From Conexivisphaera sp046536535 (GTDB lineage Archaea; Thermoproteota; Nitrososphaeria; Conexivisphaerales; Conexivisphaeraceae), in the NCBI GenBank assembly GCA_046536535.1, contig JAWDMO010000004.1, forward strand, positions 1-39,355: 39,355 nucleotides of DNA. The letters run 5' to 3'. A program made the translations under genes and the position numbers. Shown one piece after another: positions 22,801-30,511 of this stretch (positions are counted from its first letter, which is position 1; the number at the start of each line of letters is the position of its first letter). The notes beneath the pieces are model-generated. The model had not been told where the DNA came from, ran no database searches, and worked only from the letters and a program-made list of their open reading frames with translations.

Positions 22801-23693
22801 CTCGCGCGCTCCCGGGATCCCGCCTCGCGCCGCGCGCACTCCCTGATCCTCCTCGATTCACTGCGCACCGCCCCCTCGAGTATGGACCCATCCCCCGTAT
22901 GGGCGTAGAGGAACCTCATCAGCGCCAGGCGATCCCCGGTGTCCACGTGCGCCCCCGAGAGCAGCTCCCTCGCGACATCCAGCGCCCGATCATCCAGCGC
23001 CCCCACCTCGTCCATGGCCCTGAGCAGGGCCTTGAGGGCCTTCGCGTGCCAGTAGCTCTGATCCCTCCTCCACTCCTCGCGCAGCCTGCGCAGGGCCTCG
23101 TGAAGGTCCACGCCCCTCCTCGCCATCCCCCTCGCGAAGTCGGCCATGGCGTAGGTCTCGCGCCTGCTCCTCGTGTTCAGCGAGAAGAACGCATCGTCCA
23201 TGAATATTCCGATGAGGTCCTCCCCGCTGAGCGCGGAGAGGTCGGCGAGGGGGCCGTAGGAGGACCCACTCCTGTCGGAGGCGAGCAGCGGCACCAGGTT
23301 CATCAGGAGGTTCCTCTTCCCCGCATCCAGCCCCCTCAGCACCTGCTCCTCGACCATGGAGTTGGCGGCCTTGAAGAGGTCCTGGACGTCCCTACCCAGG
23401 AGGTCCGTGAGGCGGGTGTCGTCGGAGGCCGGGATGATGGGCCTCAGGAACCTCTCCCCCATCCGGCGGAGCTCGAGCTCGCGCAGGAGCCTTCTCCCTC
23501 CCTCGCCGTTCAGCACCCGCACTATCGACGAGAGGAGGGACCCCTTGGCGGCCACGCTCGAGCGGCGATCTGTGAACGAGAGCAGGGCCTTCACGAGCCC
23601 GACGTCGAGGAGGTCCAGCTTGCCCCTCGCGTCCAGGAAGGCGGCCGCCTCCACCGCGTACTCGGGGACGGAACCTCCGGACGTCTCGCGCAC
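22779..23693 (-). CDS. Helical protein of unknown function, 3' part of a gene split by a frameshift
   Basis: This frame opens at a GTG at 23693 and codes about 304 residues, almost wholly predicted alpha-helical (LRREL, LLRELELRRMGERFL, ALRRLREEW), with no recognised motif. The 5' part of the same gene lies in another frame at 23591-23986: one extra G in the G6 run on the minus strand (plus-strand C6 at 23706-23711) would join LYSSGG directly to LPRRVRETSGG, making one protein of about 405 residues. The frame ends inside tRNA-Pro; the stop codon is the TGA of the antisense T-loop. It may be a sequencing error, a true pseudogene, or -1 frameshifting. Confidence 0.55.
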   Translation of the reverse strand: MRETSGGSVPEYAVEAAAFLDARGKLDLLDVGLVKALLSFTDRRSSVAAKGSLLSSIVRVLNGEGGRRLLRELELRRMGERFLRPIIPASDDTRLTDLLGRDVQDLFKAANSMVEEQVLRGLDAGKRNLLMNLVPLLASDRSGSSYGPLADLSALSGEDLIGIFMDDAFFSLNTRSRRETYAMADFARGMARRGVDLHEALRRLREEWRRDQSYWHAKALKALLRAMDEVGALDDRALDVARELLSGAHVDTGDRLALMRFLYAHTGDGSILEGAVRSESRRIRECARREAGSRERASGGAAGI

Positions 23694-23986
23694 CCTCCGG
23701 GGGAGCCCCCCGAGGAGTAGAGCTCGGCCACCTCCACGTAGAGCGCCGCCACCCTAGTCTTCTTCCCCTCGTCCGCGCCGGCGCCCGACAGGACGCCGTG
23801 GACGGCGTACCCGAGGTACTGGACATCGTGCAGCAGATCCTCCAGCCCTTCCTCCACCTCCTCCCGGGAGTACCTCTCCCGGTCCGCGTTCAGCCTCTCC
23901 AGGACCCCGTCGATGGCGAGCCGCCTAAGCGCGCGGTCCCCGGTCAGCTCCTCGATGAGCGATTCGAAGGCCCTCCGCGCCGGCAT
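23591..23986 (-). CDS. 5' part of the same split helical gene
   Basis: ATG at 23986, about 27 nt after a strong TATA box (GATTTATATAAG on the minus strand near 24006-24018), so this is the real beginning. The first ~95 residues (MPARRAFESLIEELTGDRAL ... VAALYVEVAELYSSGG) look like normal protein; after the G6 run near 23711 the frame turns into low-complexity Arg/Ser/Trp sequence and stops, as expected for a shifted frame. See the 3' part. Family not recognised. Confidence 0.55.
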   Translation of the reverse strand: MPARRAFESLIEELTGDRALRRLAIDGVLERLNADRERYSREEVEEGLEDLLHDVQYLGYAVHGVLSGAGADEGKKTRVAALYVEVAELYSSGGSPGGCARRPEVPSPSTRWRRPPSWTRGASWTSSTSGS

Positions 23987-24157
23987 GCGCTGATATCATC
24001 GCATTTCTTATATAAATCTGAACCATGGTCGGCGTGTGGCCTCCGCAACACAATACAGTCAACAGAATTACCGTCCGGGATCGAAGAACCGATTTATTCG
24101 AAAGTCGCCCGCTATAGTCTCCATCGGGCCATATTCCCGGGGGTGTACGGCGCAGCG

Positions 24158-24529
24158 TCAGCCTCCCCCGCCGACCTTCCTGTACTCCTCCCATATCGCG
24201 TTCTCGACCAACATGAAGTAGATCTTCGTGACGAGCGGCATCTTCTGGAGGTTGGACTCTATCGCGTCCACCACGAAGGGGACGGTCCTCCTGGACGCGT
24301 GTATGCGAAACTTCATGGGTATATCCGGATCCTGTATCACGTTTATCTTCTCCTTGAGGTCGTCGGGGGCCCTCTCGCGCGCCTGCTCCTCTATGATGCG
24401 GTACCACCTGCTGAGGACCTCCGGGTCCAGTCCCTCCTTCAGGCCCTCTATCTTCCCCACGAGCGCCGTCAGCAGCTCGTCGAGCTCATGCCTCACATCG
24501 GCGATGTCCACCTTATCGTCGCCGGCCAT
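24158..24529 (-). CDS. Hypothetical archaeal protein
   Basis: A 123-residue protein from the ATG at 24529, preferred over an upstream ATG at 24592 because the sequence before it is low-grade and a weak TATA-like CATTACGC lies 27 nt before it. It begins with an acidic helical stretch (ADVRHELDELLTALVGKIEG) and ends with a mixed alpha/beta part (IPMKFRIHASRRTVPFVVDA, ESNLQKMPLVTKIYFMLVEN, EEYRKVGGGG). Predicted soluble. I recognise no family; the regular amphipathic helices suggest a real gene. Confidence 0.55.
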   Translation of the reverse strand: MAGDDKVDIADVRHELDELLTALVGKIEGLKEGLDPEVLSRWYRIIEEQARERAPDDLKEKINVIQDPDIPMKFRIHASRRTVPFVVDAIESNLQKMPLVTKIYFMLVENAIWEEYRKVGGGG

Positions 24530-24717
24530 ACGTCCGGATGGCGTTCCACCGCGTAATGCGTTGATGTGGAGCGGATTGGTGATCATCGTCAAGTGAATTT
24601 GACGGAGCCGCGGCCCCCGTGTGAGTGCTACGACCTAGCGTAGAATTTCCAGGCGTTCATAGCTCGCGTGGAGTACGATGCCGGGAATGGAAAGCTTCGA
24701 TCGTTCCCACGGGGATG

Positions 24718-25857
24718 TCAGCGGAACTTCATAATACGCACCTCGACCTCCCCCGACATGGTTCCAGGACCCCCGAGGACGTACCCGTCCGCCATCGACG
24801 GGGATATCCCGTAGTAATCCGGCTGAATGGGCTCGGCGGACGTTCCGCTCATGCGCACCCAAATGATCCCCCTCCTGGACATGTGGACGGGCCTCGTGAG
24901 CCTGGCGCGTGCGGCTATGTATGGTTCCTCCGGGGAACCGGCGGCCCTCAGGATCACCGGCGCGAGCAGCAGCACGGCTCCGTTGATAGCCGGCGCGCGG
25001 GGCCCGGGAAGGATCACCAGCGGCCTCCCATCGACGATAGCCCCGCCGCTCCTGGCGGCGTCCGCCACATCCAGTCCGCGGAAAATCCTTGATGGCCCGA
25101 GGGACTCCACGGCGACGTACGTTACGTCGCGGGCGCTGGGGCCCGTCCCGCCCAGCGTGACTACCACGTCCGCCGAGCGGAGGGCTTCGCCGATCGCGCC
25201 GGCTATGGCCGTCGGGGAGTCCTCCACCACGCCCCTGTTCACCGATTCGCCTCCGAGCGCCCTCGTTATCGCGTCCATGCTGACGTAGCGGGTCGTCCTC
25301 ACGGGGCCCTCGAGCGATATCTCGCTCCCCACGGACAGGAGTGCCACGCGCGGCCTCTCGTGGACGCGGATGAATTCCCTCCCGAGGATCTCCATGGCCT
25401 CAATGTCCATGGGCGTCACCCTGTGACCCCTGGGTAGCACGGCGACCCCGGCCCGCGCGCTGGAACCCCTCGGGGTCAGGTTCTCCAGGGCCCTGGGCCT
25501 CCTGGGCACCGTCACGTAGCCTTGGGATGCTTCTGCCTCCTCCGCCGGCACGAGCGCCGCCAGGTCGTCGCCGACGGAGCATCCCGAGTACGCGGCCACG
25601 GCCGACCCGGGCTCCAGGGCCCTCACGAATTCCCCGGGGCCGCATTCCCCCTTCACCCTGGCCCTCCCGGGCCACCCGCCGTCGGCCCTCACCAGATAGC
25701 CATCCTTCACGCACACGTGCGCCGGCGGTATATCGGCCCCCGGGATCACGTCCTCCGCCAGGATCCTGCCCACCAGCGATCCGTCGACCGCGGCGTACTC
25801 CCATCCCCGGGGATGTGCGGCCGACGTTAGGATTTCCAGAGCCTCCTCGAGTATCAA
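24718..25857 (-). CDS. MoeA-like molybdopterin-processing protein with altered site residues
   Basis: A 379-residue protein with the MoeA four-domain layout: EEALEILT at the start, RILAEDVIPGADIPP (31-45), VKDGYLVRA in place of the usual AMDGYA (50-58), a GSSARAG turn (131-137), the MPT-binding domain with ALLSVGSEI (172-180) and VTLGGTGPSARD (233-244), ILPGPRAPAI in place of GLPGNPVSA (282-291), and a C-terminal barrel. MoeA inserts Mo or W into adenylated molybdopterin; the changes at DGYA and PGNP suggest a paralogue with a changed role. It starts with TTG at 25857, 15 nt after the archease stop. A short gap (24593-24717) after it holds nothing clear. Confidence 0.75.
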   Translation of the reverse strand: MILEEALEILTSAAHPRGWEYAAVDGSLVGRILAEDVIPGADIPPAHVCVKDGYLVRADGGWPGRARVKGECGPGEFVRALEPGSAVAAYSGCSVGDDLAALVPAEEAEASQGYVTVPRRPRALENLTPRGSSARAGVAVLPRGHRVTPMDIEAMEILGREFIRVHERPRVALLSVGSEISLEGPVRTTRYVSMDAITRALGGESVNRGVVEDSPTAIAGAIGEALRSADVVVTLGGTGPSARDVTYVAVESLGPSRIFRGLDVADAARSGGAIVDGRPLVILPGPRAPAINGAVLLLAPVILRAAGSPEEPYIAARARLTRPVHMSRRGIIWVRMSGTSAEPIQPDYYGISPSMADGYVLGGPGTMSGEVEVRIMKFR

Positions 25858-25872
25858 TATCCCACCTCGCCC

Positions 25873-26292
25873 TCAGAGGTCCAGCAGGAACCTCGCATAG
25901 TAGAGATCGCCGCGCCTTCCGATCGACATCGAGTGGTACGTCACGGCCTTCACATCCCTGCCCATGCCGTGTCTGGACGGATCGTAATGCTCTCCCTTCA
26001 TCGTCGCGGACAGCGCAAATGAGCGCGCGTCGATGTCCACGTGGAACCTAGTGAACGCCCTGCTCCCTATCTGGAACTCGTTCAGCACGCACTCGAGCCA
26101 GTTGTACAGTAGGCTTTCCATATCGGTCCCCCCTGTCTCGCACAGCCCGTTCAGCGTCCCGCGAACCCTCCTGACGTCAAGCATCACCGACATCATGGCC
26201 CTGGCGGCGTTCGCGAACGCCTCCGGCAGCGTCCTCCCGTAGGCCTCCATGAGCGCATCCGACGTGTGGGGAAGCTCCCTGTACCACCTCAT
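25873..26292 (-). CDS. Archease, activator of the RtcB RNA ligase
   Basis: A 139-residue protein with archease features: ELPHTSDALMEAYGRTLPEA (the H-x-x-D metal ligands and an A-x-G turn), AFANAARAMMSVMLD, LLYNWLECVLNEF, and GEHYDPSRHGMGRDVKAVTY with the second ligand cluster. Archease lets RtcB perform multiple turnovers of tRNA ligation; the split tRNA-Asp in this window would be a substrate of that system. It overlaps the upstream gene stop by 4 nt (ATGA) and precedes the MoeA-like gene, so it is in a three-gene operon. Confidence 0.88.
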   Translation of the reverse strand: MRWYRELPHTSDALMEAYGRTLPEAFANAARAMMSVMLDVRRVRGTLNGLCETGGTDMESLLYNWLECVLNEFQIGSRAFTRFHVDIDARSFALSATMKGEHYDPSRHGMGRDVKAVTYHSMSIGRRGDLYYARFLLDL

Positions 26293-27314
26293 TTCCCGGC
26301 GGGCCTCCCCTCGAGGAACGAGAACAGCTCGTCCTCGTCGCCGAATATCCTAGTGGAGTAGTAGCGGAAGAACGGGCTCTCCGGTCCCCTGAAGACCACG
26401 TAGACCTCCTTGGCCCCGGAGAAAGCGTACGTCATCTCGGAGAGCACGCCGGGGGACATCACGGGGACGTAATAATACACGATGACGAAGTCGCTCTGAT
26501 CTATCAGCTGGTAGTCCCTGGCTACGATCTGGTCGTATATATCCTCCCTCACGGCCTCCACGTCCGCGCGGTCGACCCCGTCAAGCGCGACCCTGCCGTC
26601 CAGCAGGTCGGCGTCCTCGACCTCCCCTGGGTCGAATACGACGAGTCCCCTCTTCCTGAGCTCCGACACGAAAACCTTAAGGCGCTCGGAGAACTCCTGC
26701 GCCCTATCCCCCAGGTGCGTCATCGGATAGCTCAGATACGCCTTGGGCGCCGACCGATCCCACATGAGCCTCCGGAGGGTATCCGCCGGCTGCCTCGCCG
26801 GCAGCAGGAAGAACGGCTTCCTCTGGAAGTCCGCTATCGACTTCGTCAGGAACGTCTCCTCATCCCTCCACACTATCAGGTCCTTGAGGCCGAGCCTGCC
26901 CCTCCAGTGGGGCGACGCATCGAGCCTCGACTTCATGCTGGCTATGGAGTCCACCACGGTGACGTACAGGTCAGGGGACAGTATGTTGAGGTAATAGAAG
27001 TCGAACGCCTGCAGGAGGTGCCGCTTCCATCTGAAGCAGGCATGCGTGCTGACCACGGCGTCCTCGTGGTTCGGGATCTCCCTGAGGATCTTCTCGAAGA
27101 CGGTCGTCCTCAGGTAATTCAGCGTGGACGGCGCCAGGTTTAGTATCCTGCCCTCCGGGATCTCCACGCCCAGGTTCTCGGCCGCCTCGAACATCATGGA
27201 ACCGACGTCGAACGTCTCCACGCCCTTCCCGGAGGACCTCATGCCCTCGACGGCGCTCGATATGTAGTCGCCCCTGCCGCTGCCGCTGGTCCCCGTGACC
27301 ACGACCCTTGCCAC
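26289..27314 (-). CDS. Degenerate P-loop (AdkA-like) fused to a nucleoside-2-deoxyribosyltransferase-like domain
   Basis: A 341-residue two-domain protein. The N-terminal half (1-180) is an archaeal adenylate-kinase-like fold: VVVTGTSGSGRGDYI at 5-18, but the P-loop Lys is Arg and the next Ser/Thr is Gly, as GTSGSGRGD shows, so nucleotide binding may be weakened or unusual. The C-terminal half (about 190-341) looks like the NDT fold: AYLSYPMTHLGD, then SDFVIVYYYVPVMSPGVLSE, where an acidic-aromatic loop and a Ser/Gly-Glu pattern fit the nucleobase-binding region. GTG start at 27314; TATA box about 27 nt upstream. It is the first gene of the archease/MoeA-like operon, divergent from the phosphohexomutase. 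Confidence 0.65.
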   Translation of the reverse strand: MARVVVTGTSGSGRGDYISSAVEGMRSSGKGVETFDVGSMMFEAAENLGVEIPEGRILNLAPSTLNYLRTTVFEKILREIPNHEDAVVSTHACFRWKRHLLQAFDFYYLNILSPDLYVTVVDSIASMKSRLDASPHWRGRLGLKDLIVWRDEETFLTKSIADFQRKPFFLLPARQPADTLRRLMWDRSAPKAYLSYPMTHLGDRAQEFSERLKVFVSELRKRGLVVFDPGEVEDADLLDGRVALDGVDRADVEAVREDIYDQIVARDYQLIDQSDFVIVYYYVPVMSPGVLSEMTYAFSGAKEVYVVFRGPESPFFRYYSTRIFGDEDELFSFLEGRPAGK

Positions 27315-27371
27315 GCCCGGCGGATCCGTCGAGGTGCAATATATTTTAGATCCAAAGCCCCCGGAGGAGGC

Positions 27372-28751
27372 GTGGACATCTTCCGGGCGTACGACGTCAG
27401 GGGCATCTATCCGGGCGAGCTCGGACCGGAGCTGGCCCTGAGGATGGGGATGGCCTACGGTTCGATGGCCTCCTCCAAGGGGATAGGCGGGATATACATC
27501 GGGAGGGATGCGCGGCTCAGCGGGCCTCCGCTGCTCGCCGCGTTCTCATCGGGCGCGATGGCGGCGGGCCTCGACGTCGCCGACGTCGGCCTGGTCCACA
27601 CGCCGCTCATCTACTGGCTCACGGCCAGGGACAGGTCGAGGGAGGGCGCCATGATAACGGCGTCCCACAATCCGCCGGAGTACAACGGGGTGAAGATATC
27701 ATATGCCGGCAAGGCATATCACTACGGGAACCTGTATCGCGACATCGAATCGTCCCTGGGATCGACGTCGCCGCTTCCCTGGGACCGCGCCGGCCGCGCC
27801 CTGCGCGAGGATCATCTGGGCGAATATGTGGACGACGTGCTGCGCAGGGTCGATCGCCCGGAGCGCGCCCTGAGGGCGGTCGCCGACTCCAGCAACGGCT
27901 CCTGCTGGTTCGCGCGCGACGTGCTTTCGCGCGCCGGGTTCACGGTGATCCCGGTGAACCCGGAGCCGGATGGCAGGTTCCCCCGCCATGTGCCGGATCC
28001 GCTGAGGGAGGAGGCGTACGTCGACGCGTCGGAGGCGGTGCGCAGGGAGGGCGCGGACTTCGGAATAGTCTTCGACGGCGACTGCGACCGCGTGGGGTTC
28101 GTGGACGAGAGGGGGAATCCCATCGGGGGGGATGCCGCGGCCATGGTGCTCGCGATGGACGTCCTGTCGCGGCGCCCCGGTTCCAAGATAGTGCTCAACG
28201 TGATGATGTCGAAGGCGGTCTCCGACCTCGTGCGCTCGCGCGGCGGAACCCCGGTCATGGTCAGGGTCGGCCACTCATTCGTCCAGGATTCCCTGGAGGC
28301 CGAGGGGGCGGCGTTCGCGGCCGAGATAAGCGGGCACTTTTACCTGGCCGATATGTACTACGGATTCGACGACGCGATGTACGCGGCCCTCAGATTCGGG
28401 GTTTCGCTCTCGAGGGCCGGCGCGCCGCTCTCCGAGCTTGTTTCATCGCTGCCCAGGTACTATTCGTCCCCGGAGTCGAGGATCAGCTGCCCCGATGAAC
28501 TGAAGTTCAGGGTCGTGGAGGAGCTCAGGCGTAAATATGAGGGGGAGGGACTCAACGTCCTCGCGATCGACGGAGTCCGGGTCGACGCCGAGGACGGCTG
28601 GTGGATCGTCAGGGCGTCCAACACGGAGCCGGCGCTCGTCATGAGGGCGGAGGCGAGGGATCGGCGGTCCCTCGATGCGCTGGTCTCGAGGATGAAGTCG
28701 GACGTGGAGGCCGCGCTGACGCACCTCGAGCATGGCACAGCCCAGCGCTGA
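27372..28751 (+). CDS. Phosphomannomutase/phosphoglucomutase
   Basis: A 459-residue alpha-D-phosphohexomutase. FRAYDVRGIYPGEL at the start; the phosphoserine loop is ITASHNPPEYNGVK (residues 95-108), metal loop DGDCDRVG (about 234-241), sugar-binding AEISGHFY and the phosphate-binding RASNTEPAL near the C-terminus. It interconverts hexose-1-P and hexose-6-P for sugar-nucleotide and glycan supply. GTG start at 27372, about 26 nt after TATA. The final residues overlap the DUF429 gene on the other strand by 113 nt. Confidence 0.94.
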   Translation: MDIFRAYDVRGIYPGELGPELALRMGMAYGSMASSKGIGGIYIGRDARLSGPPLLAAFSSGAMAAGLDVADVGLVHTPLIYWLTARDRSREGAMITASHNPPEYNGVKISYAGKAYHYGNLYRDIESSLGSTSPLPWDRAGRALREDHLGEYVDDVLRRVDRPERALRAVADSSNGSCWFARDVLSRAGFTVIPVNPEPDGRFPRHVPDPLREEAYVDASEAVRREGADFGIVFDGDCDRVGFVDERGNPIGGDAAAMVLAMDVLSRRPGSKIVLNVMMSKAVSDLVRSRGGTPVMVRVGHSFVQDSLEAEGAAFAAEISGHFYLADMYYGFDDAMYAALRFGVSLSRAGAPLSELVSSLPRYYSSPESRISCPDELKFRVVEELRRKYEGEGLNVLAIDGVRVDAEDGWWIVRASNTEPALVMRAEARDRRSLDALVSRMKSDVEAALTHLEHGTAQR

Positions 28752-29274
28752 GGTATATATCGCCGTCCGCCGCCCTCACGTCGATCGCGGTGCCCTCCGC
28801 TATCTCGAAGGCCACGACGGCCGCGACGACGGCGTCGAGGGCGTCCTTCGACGTGGGGAGCGCGCCGTGCTCGATGCCCGCGGCGTCCAGGAGCTCGCCC
28901 GCGTCCCTGCACCCGCTGGAAATCAGCGCGCTCCTGGGATGGGTCTCGAACGCCGGTACATCGAGCGACTTCAGGATCCCCAGCGACCTCTCGACCAGCG
29001 CCCTCATCCAGCGCCAAGACGGCGGCAGCACGCGGTATCCCCTATGCATCATCTCGATGTCCACCTCCCTGAATGCGGCCCCGTCGGGTACGGACAGCGG
29101 GGAATCGATGGCTATCAGCTCGACGCCGCGGAGCGCCGAGATCAGATCCTCATCGTCCATGCGTAGACCCGCCGCGGAGAGGGTCCTCCCGTCTACGTCT
29201 ATGATGGCTACTCCGCTCGGCCTCCTCGCGGATGCCGATGGATCAAGGCCCCCCACCGGCCTCAATTTCCTCAC
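28639..29274 (-). CDS. DUF429 family protein (RNase H-like predicted nuclease)
   Basis: A frame of 211 codons in which the first ~180 residues form the domain: VGGLDPSASARRPSGVAIID (D-P-S first acidic position), ELIAIDSPLS (second acidic position), FETHPRSALI and SKDALDAVVAAVVAFEIA (third acidic position). This is the pattern of the DUF429 RNase H-like fold. The last 35 or so residues lie antisense to the phosphohexomutase gene and are probably read-through sequence or a poorly conserved tail. GTG start at 29274, overlapping DUF134 by 32 nt, so the two are probably co-transcribed. Confidence 0.75.
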   Translation of the reverse strand: MRKLRPVGGLDPSASARRPSGVAIIDVDGRTLSAAGLRMDDEDLISALRGVELIAIDSPLSVPDGAAFREVDIEMMHRGYRVLPPSWRWMRALVERSLGILKSLDVPAFETHPRSALISSGCRDAGELLDAAGIEHGALPTSKDALDAVVAAVVAFEIAEGTAIDVRAADGDIYLSAGLCHARGASARPPRPTSSSRPAHRGTADPSPPPS

Positions 29275-29584
29275 GCCTCACGTCGGCCGCCAGCACGAGC
29301 GGCCTCCCCTCAACTATCATATCCAGCAGCTTCCTCCTGCCGCTCTCGACGAGCCTCCACACAGTTCCCCTGGATATGCCCATCATCGCCGCGGCTTCCT
29401 CCTGCAGGAGTCCCTCGCGGTCGACAAGCCTCAGGGCCTCCAGTTCGTCGAGCGTCATGACTATGGCCTCAGGGCCTTCCGCGTATGATGGAACCGGTAG
29501 GAACGCGGAAAACTTCGGGGTGAACCTGATGATCCTCGGCTTGGGCGGCCTCCCCCTCCTCCACCCCCAGCCACGTCCGTACAT
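29243..29584 (-). CDS. DUF134/UPF0251 DNA-binding protein
   Basis: A 113-residue protein with the family pattern: WRRGRPPKPRIIRFTPKFSA near the start, IVMTLDELEALRLVDREGLL, and an HTH EEAAAMMGISRGTVWRLVES, ending with a short C-terminal part. Members are small DNA-binding proteins often near metal or nitrogenase-like genes; function mostly unknown. ATG at 29584, about 25 nt after the TATA-like CTTATATGG on the minus strand. Confidence 0.88.
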   Translation of the reverse strand: MYGRGWGWRRGRPPKPRIIRFTPKFSAFLPVPSYAEGPEAIVMTLDELEALRLVDREGLLQEEAAAMMGISRGTVWRLVESGRRKLLDMIVEGRPLVLAADVRREEIEAGGGP

Positions 29585-29671
29585 GGCCTAGGTGCGGCCC
29601 GGTACCATATAAGGCGCTTGTCCCCTCCCGCGCTCAGCGATCTCCGCCGGTCGGCCCGGGGATTGATCCCT

Positions 29672-30172
29672 TCAGGGCGAGGAGTTCACCTGCTCGGCCG
29701 TGACCACGGGCGAGATCATCACCTGGCCGTTCCCGGTCGTCACCAGGTGGGGGCCGATGAGGATCTTGAGCCCGGCCGTGGATCCCCCGGACACGCGCAG
29801 CCCTCCCCTAATTATCGGGACCTTGATCACGCCGCTCGGCACGGACGCGGACACATTGATCGGCCCGATGGTGACCTCCGCTGAGGAGACTACGAGCCTC
29901 ACCTCCGTGTAGTTCCCCGCCGGGATCGTCGATGACGCGAGGAGTTGCGGGGTGTCCGTTATCTGCACGGTCTCGGTGGCGTTGCTCACGGTGATCCAGC
30001 CGCCCGAATTCGAGTGCAGCATCAACGAGGAGATCGTGACGTAGACCGCGAGGGACGGGTCCCCCTGTACGTAGACGTCGACCGAACCGTAGGAGTAGTG
30101 ATAGTAGAGCGCGGCCCCCGCAGCGATCGCTATCACCACCACTATGACGGCCGCAAGCGCAGTGCGATTCAC
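29672..30172 (-). CDS. DUF4382 domain membrane-anchored extracellular protein
   Basis: A 166-residue protein from GTG at 30172: MNRTALAAVIVVVIAIAAGA is a signal-anchor helix (about residues 5-24), then a beta-sandwich: YVTISSLMLHSNSGGWITVS, SSTIPAGNYTEVRLVVSSAE, SVPSGVIKVP and GNGQVMISPVV, the DUF4382 pattern (IPAGxYTxxRL, PSGxxK). Several N-x-S/T sites suggest it faces outside and may be glycosylated. The frame opens upstream to 30310, but a TATA box at 30195-30208 lies about 28 nt before the GTG. Function unknown. Confidence 0.75.
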   Translation of the reverse strand: MNRTALAAVIVVVIAIAAGAALYYHYSYGSVDVYVQGDPSLAVYVTISSLMLHSNSGGWITVSNATETVQITDTPQLLASSTIPAGNYTEVRLVVSSAEVTIGPINVSASVPSGVIKVPIIRGGLRVSGGSTAGLKILIGPHLVTTGNGQVMISPVVTAEQVNSSP

Positions 30173-30194
30173 GAGCGCACGTGGTCCGGGATTC

Positions 30195-30208
30195 CCTTTA
30201 ACTTTTTC
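30195..30208 (-). promoter_or_regulatory. TATA box of the DUF4382 gene
   Basis: GGAAAAAGTTAAAG on the minus strand, centred about 28 nt before the GTG at 30172. It lies inside the longer reading frame, so it decides the start. Confidence 0.55.
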
Positions 30209-30336
30209 CTGGACGTGATCCCGCCGGCCTGCTGAGATCGCGGCGGAGGCGCCCTCCCGTATCGCATGCGGGCATCGACGGGGCAGAGCCGGCCGGGCTC
30301 CGCAACGCAAATATCCGACGCCTCCCCCGGGCGGCC

Positions 30337-30483
30337 GTGGCGAAGTACGACGGCGTGAGGGGACAGGAGCTGCTTGAGGTCGAGGAGAGGGAGAACGAGC
30401 TCGTGCTGATATTCCGCGACAACCGGTTTCTATTCGTGAGGATCGAGAACGGCAAGCTCGTGACGGAGAGCGTCCCCGAGTGA
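30337..30483 (+). CDS. 48-residue hypothetical protein, leaderless
   Basis: Short gene: GTG at 30337, stop TGA at 30481-30483. A TATA-like CAAATATCC is centred about 26 nt before the GTG, the spacing of a leaderless transcript. The protein reads MAKYDGVRGQELLEVEERE, then ELVLIFRDNRFLFVRIENGK and a short acidic end. The codon use (AGG, CTC, GAG) matches the genome and the strands alternate hydrophobic/polar residues, as in a small beta-sheet protein. No family recognised. It lies between DUF4382 and hisS, on the opposite strand to both. Confidence 0.6.
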   Translation: MAKYDGVRGQELLEVEERENELVLIFRDNRFLFVRIENGKLVTESVPE

Positions 30484-30511
30484 TCGCGCCAGCTGTCCAC
30501 GGCTAAATCCG

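Noticed and set aside
24593..24717. Possible further tnpB or small-gene relic between the hypothetical protein and the MoeA-like gene
   Set aside because: The minus strand shows a short peptide ending SYERLEILR, but there is no motif that ties it to tnpB or to any gene.
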